Shown one piece after another: positions 6,724-15,037 of a stretch of 41,475 nucleotides of DNA. The notes under the pieces are model-generated. The model ran no database searches. It had not been told where the DNA came from and saw only the letters and a list, made by a program, of their open reading frames with translations. Source of the stretch: JBBSHJ01 sp038253135 (GTDB lineage: Bacteria > Actinomycetota > Actinomycetes > Mycobacteriales > QHCD01). The DNA lies in contig JBBSHJ010000019.1 of NCBI GenBank assembly GCA_038253135.1, forward strand, positions 1 to 41,475. Reading direction: 5' to 3'. A program made the position numbers and the translations under genes. Within the stretch, counting starts at the first letter, position 1. Each line of letters opens with the position of its first letter.

Positions 6724-7377
6724 ATGTGGCCGGTATTCGGGCTCCGCGTGCGGTGCGGGCCACTCGAGCTGAGCGCCATCCGTGACGACGACATCCCGGT
6801 CCTGATGGATCTCGTCCGCGACGGGGTGCACGACCCGGACGCGATGCCGTTCTTCTTTCCCTGGACCACGCTGTCCGAGCCCAAGCGGACGCACGGTTTT
6901 GCTGCCCATCACTGGCGGGTGCGGGCCGATTTCTCCGTCGAGAAGTGGACGCTCGAGCTCGCGGTACGACGGGACGGGGAGATCGTGGGTTCGCAGGGCA
7001 TCTCCACGCACGACTACCTGGTGACCCGCACCGGTGAGACCGGCTCGTGGCTGGGGCGGCGTTATCAGGGTCAGGGGACCGGGACCTTGATGCGCCAGGT
7101 GATGTGCGCCTTCGTCTTCGATCACCTCGACGCGGCCGAGATCACTTCGGCGGCCTTCATCGACAATCCGGCGTCGCTGGCCGTGAGCCGCAAGGTCGGT
7201 TACGTGGCCAACGGCGACACCCGCCTGCAGCGCCGGCCCGGCGAGATGGCCGTCAACCGGCGGTTGCTGCTGACGCCCGATGCGCTGGTGCGACCGGAAT
7301 TCCCGGTCGAGGGCGAGGGCGTCGAGTCGTTTCGCCGGCTGATCGGCCTGGAGCCGCCGAGCACCGCCGCGGGCTGA
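6724..7377 (+). CDS. GNAT family N-acetyltransferase, RimJ/RimL-like
   Basis: The 217-residue product has the acetyl-CoA motif GSWLGRRYQGQGTGTLMRQ and the RimL-like segment TSAAFIDNPASLAVSRKVGYVANG. It shares its overall plan and several blocks (WP-F-LR, GVH-x-x-D-x-MPF, GSWLG-RY-GQG, FIDNPAS-AVSR-x-GY-x-NG) with the gene at 40671, so the two are paralogues. The acceptor could be a protein N-terminus or a small amine and is not determined. It diverges from the DUF3152 gene with 70 bases between starts. The ATG at 6724 is preferred because it aligns with the paralogue's N-terminus; a GTG at 6706 is possible. Confidence 0.87.
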   Translation: MWPVFGLRVRCGPLELSAIRDDDIPVLMDLVRDGVHDPDAMPFFFPWTTLSEPKRTHGFAAHHWRVRADFSVEKWTLELAVRRDGEIVGSQGISTHDYLVTRTGETGSWLGRRYQGQGTGTLMRQVMCAFVFDHLDAAEITSAAFIDNPASLAVSRKVGYVANGDTRLQRRPGEMAVNRRLLLTPDALVRPEFPVEGEGVESFRRLIGLEPPSTAAG

Positions 7378-7402
7378 TGCGGGTCCGGCGGCCCCGGCCG
7401 GT

Positions 7403-8218
7403 TCAGCTGCGGGCCGCCCCGGGCATGCGGACCAGCCGGTCGGCCGCGACGAAATCCCGGGTCTGCGCAATCAGATCGGGCGCGGCCTGCCGACAGACCC
7501 GCCCCCAAGGATCCGGCCGGTCGGCGATGGCCCGCCGGATCAGCGGATGCCAGCGGGGATCGAGCGCGTCGAGGGCCCACCGGCCGGCCGGCAGCTTCGG
7601 TACGACGTGCCCGGTCTCGCGGGTGCACAGGATCCGGCAGAACCCCAGTACCGTGTGCTGCTGCTGCCAGGCGTTGGCCAGGCCGGATGGGTCCTGCCGC
7701 AGCTCGGCCCGCCACGACTCGAGCGTCGTACCCGCCTCGGTCCGCAGCTCGTGCGCCGTGACCGGATCGACCAGCGTCGCCGGCTCCGGTCCGAAAAGGG
7801 CGATGCCGTGGCTGCGCAGGATCCAGCGGGCATGCGCCGAATTGTCGTGCCGGCTGCGCTCGAGCACCCGGCTGCCGTTGTCGACGTACAACCAGGCGCT
7901 GCCGGTCAACGCGCGGATCTCCGCGACCGTCGGGTAGCTGCCCTCCAGGTGCCGCGCCCAGCCGACCGGCGAATCGGGCATCCGGGAGTGGAAATCCGCC
8001 AGAGCGGCCTCCTGCACCGAGGTGACGTCCGTGCGGGTGATGACCAGGAAATCGACGTCGCTGTATACGTCGCCCGCACCCATCGCGAACGACCCGACGA
8101 GATAGCAGCCCACCAGGTCGCCACCGAGCGCCGACCGCGCGGCGTCGACGAGATCGGCCAGCACACCGTCCAGTGCGGCCCGCGCCGGGGCAGGGAGCAG
8201 CGGAGCGGAGATTTCCAT
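7403..8218 (-). CDS. ANT(3'')/ANT(9)-like nucleotidyltransferase domain protein
   Basis: The 271-residue protein has the polymerase-beta nucleotidyltransferase motif GS-x10-DxD, seen as GSFAMGAGDVYSDVDFLV (Gly42-Ser43, Asp54, Asp56). An all-alpha C-terminal domain follows with WILRSHGIALFGPEP and NAWQQQHTVLGFCRILCTRETG, resembling the AadA-type and DUF4111 region. Such proteins may adenylylate aminoglycosides, but many chromosomal members have no proven resistance role, so only the fold is called. It is convergent with the GNAT gene at 6724 (25 bases apart) and divergent from the HEPN gene. Confidence 0.8.
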   Translation of the reverse strand: MEISAPLLPAPARAALDGVLADLVDAARSALGGDLVGCYLVGSFAMGAGDVYSDVDFLVITRTDVTSVQEAALADFHSRMPDSPVGWARHLEGSYPTVAEIRALTGSAWLYVDNGSRVLERSRHDNSAHARWILRSHGIALFGPEPATLVDPVTAHELRTEAGTTLESWRAELRQDPSGLANAWQQQHTVLGFCRILCTRETGHVVPKLPAGRWALDALDPRWHPLIRRAIADRPDPWGRVCRQAAPDLIAQTRDFVAADRLVRMPGAARS

Positions 8219-8346
8219 GGGCGGAGCTTCTCAGACCGCCCGACGTCGTACCCGGTCGCCGTCGCCCGTGCACCGATGACGGCGTCCGCTTCGGACGCGC
8301 TGTCAGTGGGCTCGGGTAGACATCGACTCAGAGCAAGGAGGATGAG

Positions 8347-8862
8347 ATGCCGACATCGATGGGCAACCCGACACCGGGCAACACAGCACAGGGCGTGACC
8401 TCGATCGCGCCCGCCGCCGGACCGGCCCGGCCGGTCGTGACGGTCGCGGCGCCGCCGAGCCGATCGGTGACCCAGCTGCTGGCCTCCGCGCATTCCGAGC
8501 TGGCGACCGCGGCGCTGGCCCGGCGCTCCGAGGAGCGCTACGCCGCGGCGCATCTGGCCGGATTGCGGGCCGCCGCGGCAGTGGTGGCCCGGCGGGCGCA
8601 GCCGGTAGCACCGGGGTCACGGCGGGCGAAGCCGACCAGCGTGTGGGTGTTGCTGGCCGCTCTCGCGCCCGAGCTCGCGGAGTGGGCGCAGTTCTTCGCG
8701 GCCGGCGCCTCGAAGCGGCATGCCGCCGAGATCGGGCTGCCCAACGCCGTCACGCCCCGCGAGGCCGACGACCTGCTCCGCGATGCCGAGTCGTTCGTGT
8801 CCGTCGTCGAGACCACGCTGGGCATTGCGGGTCCCGGGCCGACGCTGGCCGCCACCGGCTGA
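8347..8862 (+). CDS. SAV_6107-type HEPN domain protein
   Basis: The 171-residue protein has a Pro/Ala-rich, probably disordered N-terminus (about 1-40) and then a helical HEPN-like domain. Recognisable blocks are LLASAHSELATAALARRSEERYAAAHLAGLRAAA and the WVLLAALAPELAEWAQFFAAGA segment typical of the SAV_6107 family of actinobacteria. Function is unknown. The conserved position just upstream of other housekeeping genes suggests a general role and not a toxin-antitoxin pair; no antitoxin-like partner lies beside it. A strong ribosome-binding site AAGGAGG (8335-8341) is placed five bases before the ATG. Confidence 0.83.
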   Translation: MPTSMGNPTPGNTAQGVTSIAPAAGPARPVVTVAAPPSRSVTQLLASAHSELATAALARRSEERYAAAHLAGLRAAAAVVARRAQPVAPGSRRAKPTSVWVLLAALAPELAEWAQFFAAGASKRHAAEIGLPNAVTPREADDLLRDAESFVSVVETTLGIAGPGPTLAATG

Positions 8863-8870
8863 TCGCCCGA

Positions 8871-8876
8871 TAGATT
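8871..8876 (+). promoter_or_regulatory. Possible -10 element (TAGATT) for ligA
   Basis: TAGATT fits the TANNNT pattern of actinobacterial sigma-A -10 elements and lies in the short gap before ligA, giving a 5' UTR of roughly 65 bases. No convincing -35 element is seen. Confidence 0.3.
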
Positions 8877-8948
8877 CGCGTGGTCGCGGCCCGACAGCAC
8901 CGCGGGCGGGCGATCGGTGCGGGAGCGCGGGCGAGAGGCGGATCAGAG

Positions 8949-11099
8949 ATGGCGAAGAAGGCAGCCGAGGCGGTCGATGCCGCCGGTGCGGCGGGGGAGC
9001 TACCGCCCGACGCGATCCGTGAGCGACATGCGCGGCTGGCTCGCGACCTGGACGAGCACCTCTACCGCTACCACGTCCTCGACGCGCCGACGATCAGCGA
9101 TGGCGAGTACGACGCGCTGATGCGCGAGCTGCAGGGCATCGAGGCGGCCCACCCCGACCTGCGCACACCCGATTCGCCGACGCAGCGGATCGGGGCGTCC
9201 TTCTCCACCCAGTTCACGCCGGTCGAGCACCTCGAGCGGCTGCTGAGCCTCGACAACGCGTTTTCCGACGAGGAGCTCGCCGGCTGGGCCGAGCGGATCG
9301 AGCGCGAGATCGGCACCGAAAAGGTCAGCTATCTCACCGAGCTCAAGATCGACGGGCTGGCCATCGACCTGGTCTACGAGTCCGGCCGGTTGGTCCGGGC
9401 CGCCACCCGGGGTGACGGCCGCACCGGTGAGGACGTCACCAACAACGTCCGCACGATCGACGGCGTACCGACAACTCTCGCGGGCGATGCGCCGGAGTTG
9501 CTCGAGGTGCGCGGCGAGGTCTACTTCCCCGTCGAGCGCTTCACCGAGCTCAACGCGGCGCTGGTCGAGGCCGGCAAGGCGCCGTTCGCCAACCCGCGCA
9601 ACGCCGCCGCCGGCTCGCTGCGGCAGAAGGACCCCAAGGTCACCGCGCGCCGGCCGCTGCAGCTGATCGTGCACGGCGTCGGTGCGCACCGCGGCGTTTC
9701 CTTCTCCCGGCAGTCACGGGCCTACGACCTCCTGCGGGATTTCGGCCTGCCGGTGAGCAAGCACTACCGGGTGGTCGAGACCCTGGACGCGGTGCGGGAG
9801 CGGATCGCCCATTTCGGCGAGCACCGGCACTCGGTCGAGCACGAGATCGACGGAGTCGTGGTCAAGATCGACCAGGTCGCCGTGCAGCGACGCCTCGGGT
9901 CGACGGCCCGAGCGCCGCGGTGGGCCATCGCCTTCAAGTACCCGCCCGAGGAGGTCACCACCAAGCTGCTCGACATCCGCGTCAACGTCGGGCGCACCGG
10001 ACGGGTCACGCCCTTCGCCGTCATGGAGCCGGTCAAGATCGCGGGTTCGACGGTCGAGATGGCGACGTTGCACAACGCGCAGGAGGTCAAACGCAAGGGC
10101 GTGCTGATCGGCGACACCGTCGTCCTGCGCAAGGCCGGCGACGTGATCCCCGAGGTGGTCGGGCCGGTCGCTGCCATGCGCGACGGATCCGAACGCGAGT
10201 TCGTCATGCCCGATGCCTGCCCCGAGTGCGGCACCGCGCTGCGCCCGCAGAAGGAAGGCGATATCGACATCCGGTGTCCCAACGCGCGATCGTGCCCGGC
10301 CCAGCTGCGGGAGCGGTTGTTCCACCTGGCCGGTCGAGGCGCGTTCGACATCGAGGTGCTCGGCTACGAGGCGGCTGTTGCGCTCCTGGATTCCGGGCTG
10401 GTCCATGACGAGGGTGACGTCTTCTCCCTCGCCGCGGAGGACCTGTCCGGCGTCGCGTTCTTCACCCGCACCGACCCCGCCGACAAGGCCAAGAAGCGCC
10501 GGGTGCTCTCGGCCAACGGTCAGCGTTTGCTCGACAATCTCGAGCAGGCCAAACACCGGCCGCTGTGGCGGGTCATCGTCGGTCTGTCCATCCGGCATGT
10601 CGGGCCGACGGCCGCGCAGGCACTGGCGCGAGAGGTGCGCTCGGTCGATGCGATCGCCGCCGCCGACGCCGAGACCCTGTCGGCAGTGGACGGGGTCGGG
10701 CCGACGATCGCCCACGCCGTCCGCGAATGGTTCGCCGTCGACTGGCACCGCGACGTCGTCGAGAAATGGCGCGTGGCCGGTGTCGAGCTGACCGAGGAGG
10801 CAACCGAGGGCGCCCCTCGGCCGCTGGCCGGGCTCTCGGTGGTGGTGACAGGAAGCCTCACCGACTACAGCCGCGACTCCGCGGCCGAGGCGATCCAGTC
10901 CCGCGGCGGCAAGGTCACCTCGTCGGTGTCGAAGAAGACCGACTTCGTCGTCGTGGGCGACAACCCCGGCTCGAAATACGACAAGGCGGTGACGCTCAAG
11001 GTGCCGGTCCTGGACGAGGTCGGCTTCGGCCTGCTGCTCGCCGACGGTCCCGACGCCGCCCGCGCCGCTGCGTCGACCGGCGGCGAGACCCCGGCCTGA
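8949..11099 (+). CDS. ligA: NAD-dependent DNA ligase
   Basis: This essential replication and repair enzyme seals nicks with NAD as adenylate donor. The 716-residue product has the full domain order: Ia domain (YRYHVLDAPTISDGEYDAL), nucleotidyltransferase with the adenylated Lys133 in TELKIDG, OB fold, a zinc finger with Cys424, Cys427, Cys443 and Cys449 (CPECG ... CPNARSCPAQL), helix-hairpin-helix region and C-terminal BRCT domain (PLAGLSVVVTGSLTDYSRD). The ATG at 8949 gives MAKKAAEAV; an in-frame GTG at 8880 would add 23 residues without family support. The N-terminus is Ala-rich and slightly long. It is convergent with the PPOX gene, six bases apart. Confidence 0.97.
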   Translation: MAKKAAEAVDAAGAAGELPPDAIRERHARLARDLDEHLYRYHVLDAPTISDGEYDALMRELQGIEAAHPDLRTPDSPTQRIGASFSTQFTPVEHLERLLSLDNAFSDEELAGWAERIEREIGTEKVSYLTELKIDGLAIDLVYESGRLVRAATRGDGRTGEDVTNNVRTIDGVPTTLAGDAPELLEVRGEVYFPVERFTELNAALVEAGKAPFANPRNAAAGSLRQKDPKVTARRPLQLIVHGVGAHRGVSFSRQSRAYDLLRDFGLPVSKHYRVVETLDAVRERIAHFGEHRHSVEHEIDGVVVKIDQVAVQRRLGSTARAPRWAIAFKYPPEEVTTKLLDIRVNVGRTGRVTPFAVMEPVKIAGSTVEMATLHNAQEVKRKGVLIGDTVVLRKAGDVIPEVVGPVAAMRDGSEREFVMPDACPECGTALRPQKEGDIDIRCPNARSCPAQLRERLFHLAGRGAFDIEVLGYEAAVALLDSGLVHDEGDVFSLAAEDLSGVAFFTRTDPADKAKKRRVLSANGQRLLDNLEQAKHRPLWRVIVGLSIRHVGPTAAQALAREVRSVDAIAAADAETLSAVDGVGPTIAHAVREWFAVDWHRDVVEKWRVAGVELTEEATEGAPRPLAGLSVVVTGSLTDYSRDSAAEAIQSRGGKVTSSVSKKTDFVVVGDNPGSKYDKAVTLKVPVLDEVGFGLLLADGPDAARAAASTGGETPA

Positions 11100-11105
11100 T
11101 TGGAC

Positions 11106-11564
11106 TCATCCGAGCCAGGTGCCATCGCGCAGCACGGTCGGATGCTGGCCCTCGCTCTCGTTTCGCCACGCTTGGATGCGCTCCGGTACGACGCGGAAGT
11201 AGCGGTAACGGTCCGGATCGGTCCGCGGGTCGAAGCCGGCCTTCTCGGCAAACGCGCTCGCTACCCCGGGGTCGATGTCATGCACCGGAGAGGACTCGGC
11301 GATGCCGTCGACGAGTACGACGTCGCGCGTCGTACCGAGCGCGAACCGCACCCGGCCCGTGGTCTCGAGATTGCGCCCGGTCACGGTGGTCGGGTCGGTC
11401 GCGAGCACGATCGCCGTGCCGTCCCAGTAGAACGAGAGCGGGACCAGGTGCGGGGGAGAGCCGAACTGGTCGTTGGACGCGGCCCACAGGTCGACATCCG
11501 CGCGCAGCCGCGCCCGCACGTCGGCGCAGCGCCGCTCCATCGTCCGGGCCGTCTGCCCGCTCAC
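11106..11564 (-). CDS. Pyridoxamine 5'-phosphate oxidase-fold (FMN/F420-binding) protein
   Basis: The 152-residue product has the split beta-barrel pattern of the PPOX/FDOR group: GSPPHLVPLSFYWDGTAIVLATDP, then GRNLETTGRVRFALG and DVVLVDGIAE. Members bind FMN, F420 or haem and reduce varied substrates; the cofactor cannot be told from the sequence. It starts with GTG, and its start overlaps the stop of the upstream MarR gene by four bases (GTGA), so the regulator and this enzyme form a coupled pair. An ATG at 11540 is an alternative start. Confidence 0.82.
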   Translation of the reverse strand: MSGQTARTMERRCADVRARLRADVDLWAASNDQFGSPPHLVPLSFYWDGTAIVLATDPTTVTGRNLETTGRVRFALGTTRDVVLVDGIAESSPVHDIDPGVASAFAEKAGFDPRTDPDRYRYFRVVPERIQAWRNESEGQHPTVLRDGTWLG

Positions 11565-12064
11565 GTGGCGCCGCTTCGCCCCGGCGAGGGCTTCTTCGTG
11601 GATGCCGTCCCGGTGCCGATGTCAGGAAGGCCGCAGAGCTTGCGCAGCAACCGATTCAGCTCATCGCGCTCGCGGGTGTCGAGCGCTCCGAGCAGCTCGT
11701 CCGAGACCTCGTCCGTGGCCTTGGCCGCCTCGCGGTAAACCTGCTGGCCGCGCTTGGTCAGCATAATCGTGCGGCGGCGTCGATCCGCGGGATCGACGTC
11801 ACGCTCGGCATAGCCGAGCCGCTCGAGCTGGTCGATCACGGCGACCATCGTGCTCGGATCGCGGCCGGAGCGCTGTCCTAGGGCGCTCTGAGACACGCCC
11901 GGCTGGCTCGCGATCAGCGCCATCGCCCCGAACTCCGGCGGCGTCAGGCCGAACCGGTCATCGATCATGTCCCGGAACCGGTCGCGCGAGTGCGTGGAGA
12001 ACCACGTCATCAGAAATCCGCTGTACCTGGCCAATGGCTCAGGGGGGACATCTGCGTACAGCAT
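11561..12064 (-). CDS. MarR family transcriptional regulator
   Basis: The 167-residue protein has the MarR winged-helix domain: FGLTPPEFGAMALIASQPGVSQSALGQRSGRDPSTMVAVIDQLERLGYAERDVDPADRRRRTIMLTKRG. The DxRRR wing and the LERLGY helix are diagnostic. It diverges from the MmpL-type transporter, with a near-perfect palindrome in the 46-base gap. MarR proteins usually repress themselves and the neighbouring pump until a small ligand binds, so this pair is a likely drug or lipid efflux switch. The PPOX gene behind it is translationally coupled. Confidence 0.93.
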   Translation of the reverse strand: MLYADVPPEPLARYSGFLMTWFSTHSRDRFRDMIDDRFGLTPPEFGAMALIASQPGVSQSALGQRSGRDPSTMVAVIDQLERLGYAERDVDPADRRRRTIMLTKRGQQVYREAAKATDEVSDELLGALDTRERDELNRLLRKLCGLPDIGTGTASTKKPSPGRSGAT

Positions 12065-12086
12065 GAAAATAATCTATCAGCGGACC

Positions 12087-12109
12087 AATCGTTTGTGTTA
12101 CAAATGATT
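12087..12109. promoter_or_regulatory. Palindromic operator between marR-like gene and mmpL-like gene
   Basis: Two 10-base arms, AATCGTTTGT (12087-12096) and ACAAATGATT (12100-12109), are reverse complements except for one base and are separated by GTT. It is AT-rich in a GC-rich genome and ends one base before the transporter ATG. Size and position fit a MarR dimer site. Binding is inferred. Confidence 0.65.
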
Positions 12110-12110
12110 A

Positions 12111-14294
12111 ATGCAGCGACTCACTCGGTTCGTGATTGCCCACCGCAAGCTGGTTTGCCTCCTCTGGCTCGTCCTTACCGTCGCCGGGATCGCGACCGCG
12201 CAGAAGTCGGTCAACTCGATGGATCAGAAGTTCTCGACGCCGGGGCGCGAGGGCTATGAGACCAACCTCACAATCGCCCGGCACTTCGCGGGCACCGGCG
12301 GCGACACCACGCCGCTGCTTGCCGTCGTCAAGTTGCCGGCTGCGCAGCGGGTCGCGGATCCCGGCGTACGCCGCCAGCTCGCAACGCTCGAGGCGCGCAT
12401 GGTCAAGGTGATTCCTGGCGGCAGGGTCGCCGGATACGCGTCGACCGGAAACGACGCATTCGTGTCGAAGGACGGCCACACGACGTTCGTCGCCGCCTTC
12501 CCGACCGCTGATCCGTCGGCGCCGTTCGGTGGCAACCCGAAGGCCGAGAAGGCGATGAGCAAGACCCTCGACCATGTGAGCATCGCCGGCACGCCGGTGC
12601 ATCTGACCGGCTATGAGGCGCTCGCGGCCCAGAGCGGAAACGGCAACGGCCCGGGTGTCCTGGTCGAGGCCTTGCTCGGCGGGCTCGGCGCACTGGTCGT
12701 CCTCGCATTCGTCTTCGGCTCGTTCCTCGCGATCGTGCCGCTGCTGATGGCGGTGCCGGCCATCATGACCACCTTTCTCACCGTGCTCGGCCTGACCTAT
12801 TTCACCGACGTCTCGCCGATCGTGCAGTTCCTCGTCGCGCTGATCGGGCTCGGCGTCGCCATCGACTACTCGCTCATCGTCGTCGTGCGTTGGCGGGAGG
12901 AGCGGGCCAAGGGTGCCGACGACGACGAGGCGATCGTGCAGGCGATGACGCGCGCCGGCCGCGCCGTGGTTTTCAGCGGTACGACGGTGGCGATCGGCCT
13001 GCTGGCGCTGGTCGTCCTGCCGGTGCCGTTCCTGCGCAGCGTGGGCATCGGCGGCATGCTGATCCCGCTGATCTCGGTGCTGGTGGCGTTGACGCTGCTG
13101 CCGGCGATCCTGCGCTCGGTCGGCGCCAAGCTGGACTGGCCGCACCGGCGCACCGATGCGCACGCGTCGAGGTTCTGGACCCGATGGGCCACCCTCGTCG
13201 TGCGTGGCCGATGGCTCGCGGCCGCGCTCTCGGTCGCCGCGCTGGTGATCCTGGCGCTGTCGGCCCTCGCCATCCGCCCAGGGATCGCCGATGTCAACAC
13301 GCTCGCGAAGGCCGGATCGGCCAAGGTCGGCCTGCACGACCTCGAGACGTCCGGCATCGGGAGTGGAGCCCTCCTCCCACACGAGATCCTCGTCAGGGGC
13401 GCCGACGCCGCCACCGTCGCCAAGGCCGTGGCCCAGGTCAGCGGCGTACACGGGGCCGTCGCCCCGAGCGGCGCGGCCTGGCACCGTGACGGTTATTCGA
13501 TCGTTGATGCCTTCGCTTCCCCCGATGGCTCCTCGAAGGCGAGCCGCACCACGGTCGACGACATTCGTCAGGTCGCGCACCGCCAGGGGGACGGGGTGAA
13601 GCTGGGCGGCCAGGTGGCATCGAACAATGACTTCATCAAGGCGGTCTACGGCAGCTTCCCGCTGATGATCGCGCTGATCGCGGTCGTCACCTTCCTGCTC
13701 CTTGCCCGCGCCTTCCGGTCGATCCTGCTGCCGCTGAAGGCCGTCGTGTTGAACCTTCTCAGCGTGTCCGCCGCCTGGGGGATCATGACGCTGGTCTGGC
13801 AGGAGGGCTACGGCTCGAACCTGTTCTGGGGAATCCCGGCGACGGGCGCGATCAGCTCCTGGATCCCGTTGATGGTCTTCGCATTCCTTTTCGGACTGTC
13901 CATGGATTACGAGGTGTTCATCCTCGCTCGGATGCGGGAGGAGTACGACGCGACGGGTCGCACCGATGTAGCGGTCGTCCGCGGGATCGGCCGCACCGGA
14001 AAGCTTGTGACCAGCGCGGCCCTGATCCTGTTCCTGGCGTTCGTCTCCCTCGCCTCCGGACCGGAGACCGACATCAAGGTGATGGCGACCGGTCTTGCGG
14101 CCGGGATCCTGCTCGACGCCACCGTTGTGCGCGGGGTTCTCGTTCCCGCCGCGATCGCATTGTTCGGGCGGTGGAACTGGGTCCTGCCCCGTGCGTTCGC
14201 GCGGGTGCTGCGGGTCGAGCCGTCACCGCTGCAGCACGACCTGCCCGCAACCCCGGACCTGCCGGAGGCGAGGGAGCTTCAGCGGTCGAGGTAG
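12111..14294 (+). CDS. MMPL/RND superfamily transporter
   Basis: The 727-residue inner-membrane protein has the MmpL plan: one N-terminal helix (LVCLLWLVLTVAGIATA), an extracytoplasmic domain, a block of five helices with GVAIDYSLIVVVRWREER near residue 250, then a second half repeating the plan with GLSMDYEVFILARMREEYDAT near residue 598. The Asp-Tyr pairs are the proton-relay residues of MmpL proteins. The substrate may be a lipid or drug. The ATG follows the operator-like palindrome by one base and has no Shine-Dalgarno sequence, so a leaderless or nearly leaderless message is likely. Regulation by the divergent MarR protein is inferred from layout. Confidence 0.93.
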   Translation: MQRLTRFVIAHRKLVCLLWLVLTVAGIATAQKSVNSMDQKFSTPGREGYETNLTIARHFAGTGGDTTPLLAVVKLPAAQRVADPGVRRQLATLEARMVKVIPGGRVAGYASTGNDAFVSKDGHTTFVAAFPTADPSAPFGGNPKAEKAMSKTLDHVSIAGTPVHLTGYEALAAQSGNGNGPGVLVEALLGGLGALVVLAFVFGSFLAIVPLLMAVPAIMTTFLTVLGLTYFTDVSPIVQFLVALIGLGVAIDYSLIVVVRWREERAKGADDDEAIVQAMTRAGRAVVFSGTTVAIGLLALVVLPVPFLRSVGIGGMLIPLISVLVALTLLPAILRSVGAKLDWPHRRTDAHASRFWTRWATLVVRGRWLAAALSVAALVILALSALAIRPGIADVNTLAKAGSAKVGLHDLETSGIGSGALLPHEILVRGADAATVAKAVAQVSGVHGAVAPSGAAWHRDGYSIVDAFASPDGSSKASRTTVDDIRQVAHRQGDGVKLGGQVASNNDFIKAVYGSFPLMIALIAVVTFLLLARAFRSILLPLKAVVLNLLSVSAAWGIMTLVWQEGYGSNLFWGIPATGAISSWIPLMVFAFLFGLSMDYEVFILARMREEYDATGRTDVAVVRGIGRTGKLVTSAALILFLAFVSLASGPETDIKVMATGLAAGILLDATVVRGVLVPAAIALFGRWNWVLPRAFARVLRVEPSPLQHDLPATPDLPEARELQRSR

Positions 14295-14325
14295 ACGCCC
14301 ATATCCCACAGCGAAAAGGCGCCTC

Positions 14326-14811
14326 ATGACGGTCCCCTCGATCGAATTTCGGTTGACGGGTCGGTGGACGATGGCGAGGATCGACGTCGACGTTAATCCC
14401 ACGAGTGAAAGGGGCGATTCCGATGTCCGTCCAGGTCTGCACATCCGCTCCGAAGGGTCGTTGCTCGTGGCATTTGCCCGCTCATTTTGCTGTGCCCATT
14501 GCGGCGTAGCCGTTTCCCTCGACGCGCCGGGGACCTCACATCGCAATCACTGTCCCAGCTGCCTGTGGTCGTGCCATCTCCATCGAAATACGCCGGGCGA
14601 CCGTGACTCCGGCTGCTCGGGTGGCATGGAGCCGATCGCCGTGACCGTCCGTGGCAAGGGACGGTGGGTGCTCATCCACCGCTGTACCGACTGCGGTCGG
14701 CTCCGGCTGAACAAGACCGCAGGCGACGACAACACCTTCGAGCTGATGCGGATTGCCGCCATGCCGCTTACCATGCCGCCCACGCCGTACCAGGCGTTCG
14801 CCGACGCCTGA
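14326..14811 (+). CDS. RNHCP domain protein
   Basis: The 161-residue product contains the RNHCP zinc-binding domain in its last 110 residues: FCCAHCGVAVSL, then GTSHRNHCPSCLWSCHLH, PGDRDSGCSGGMEP, IHRCTDCGRLRLN and AGDDN. Cys pairs and His residues suggest bound zinc. The biochemical function of the family is unknown. The ATG at 14326 has AAAAGG (14314-14319) six bases upstream; an internal ATG at 14371 would remove 15 non-conserved residues. It follows the transporter after 31 bases on the same strand and may be read through from it. Confidence 0.85.
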   Translation: MTVPSIEFRLTGRWTMARIDVDVNPTSERGDSDVRPGLHIRSEGSLLVAFARSFCCAHCGVAVSLDAPGTSHRNHCPSCLWSCHLHRNTPGDRDSGCSGGMEPIAVTVRGKGRWVLIHRCTDCGRLRLNKTAGDDNTFELMRIAAMPLTMPPTPYQAFADA

Positions 14812-15037
14812 CCCTGCCGGGCCGTTCCGCGGCCCGTCGTCGCTGAGGTGACGATCGGTACGCTCGTCAACAACGTCGTCATTAGGCATTAAGCGCGGGC
14901 CCGCGCGACCGGGATTCGGCGGCCCGGCCCCGCACGACAACGGGCCGGTCGGGCAAGGCGTCAGAGAGACCGGGCACCGACAGCAGACGACACCGACACC
15001 GGACGGCCACCGAGGTCGCAGACATTGAGTCGCAGTG

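Noticed and set aside
7403..8218. Calling the ANT-like gene an aminoglycoside resistance gene
   Set aside because: Only the nucleotidyltransferase fold is visible; chromosomal homologues often have no resistance activity, and there are no mobile-element signs nearby.
8347..8862. HEPN protein as a toxin of a HEPN-MNT toxin-antitoxin pair with the adjacent nucleotidyltransferase
   Set aside because: The two genes diverge and are not an operon, the transferase is full ANT-like length and not a minimal MNT, and the HEPN protein lacks the Rx4-6H motif of RNase HEPN toxins.
12108..13580. Long minus-strand open reading frame opposite the MmpL-type gene
   Set aside because: Its translation is rich in Arg, His, Gln and Asp with no domain, as expected of an antisense shadow.
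14818..14836. GC hairpin CGGGCC/GGCCCG as a terminator of the RNHCP gene
   Set aside because: Six-bp arms with no following T-run; such hairpins are expected by chance in this base composition.
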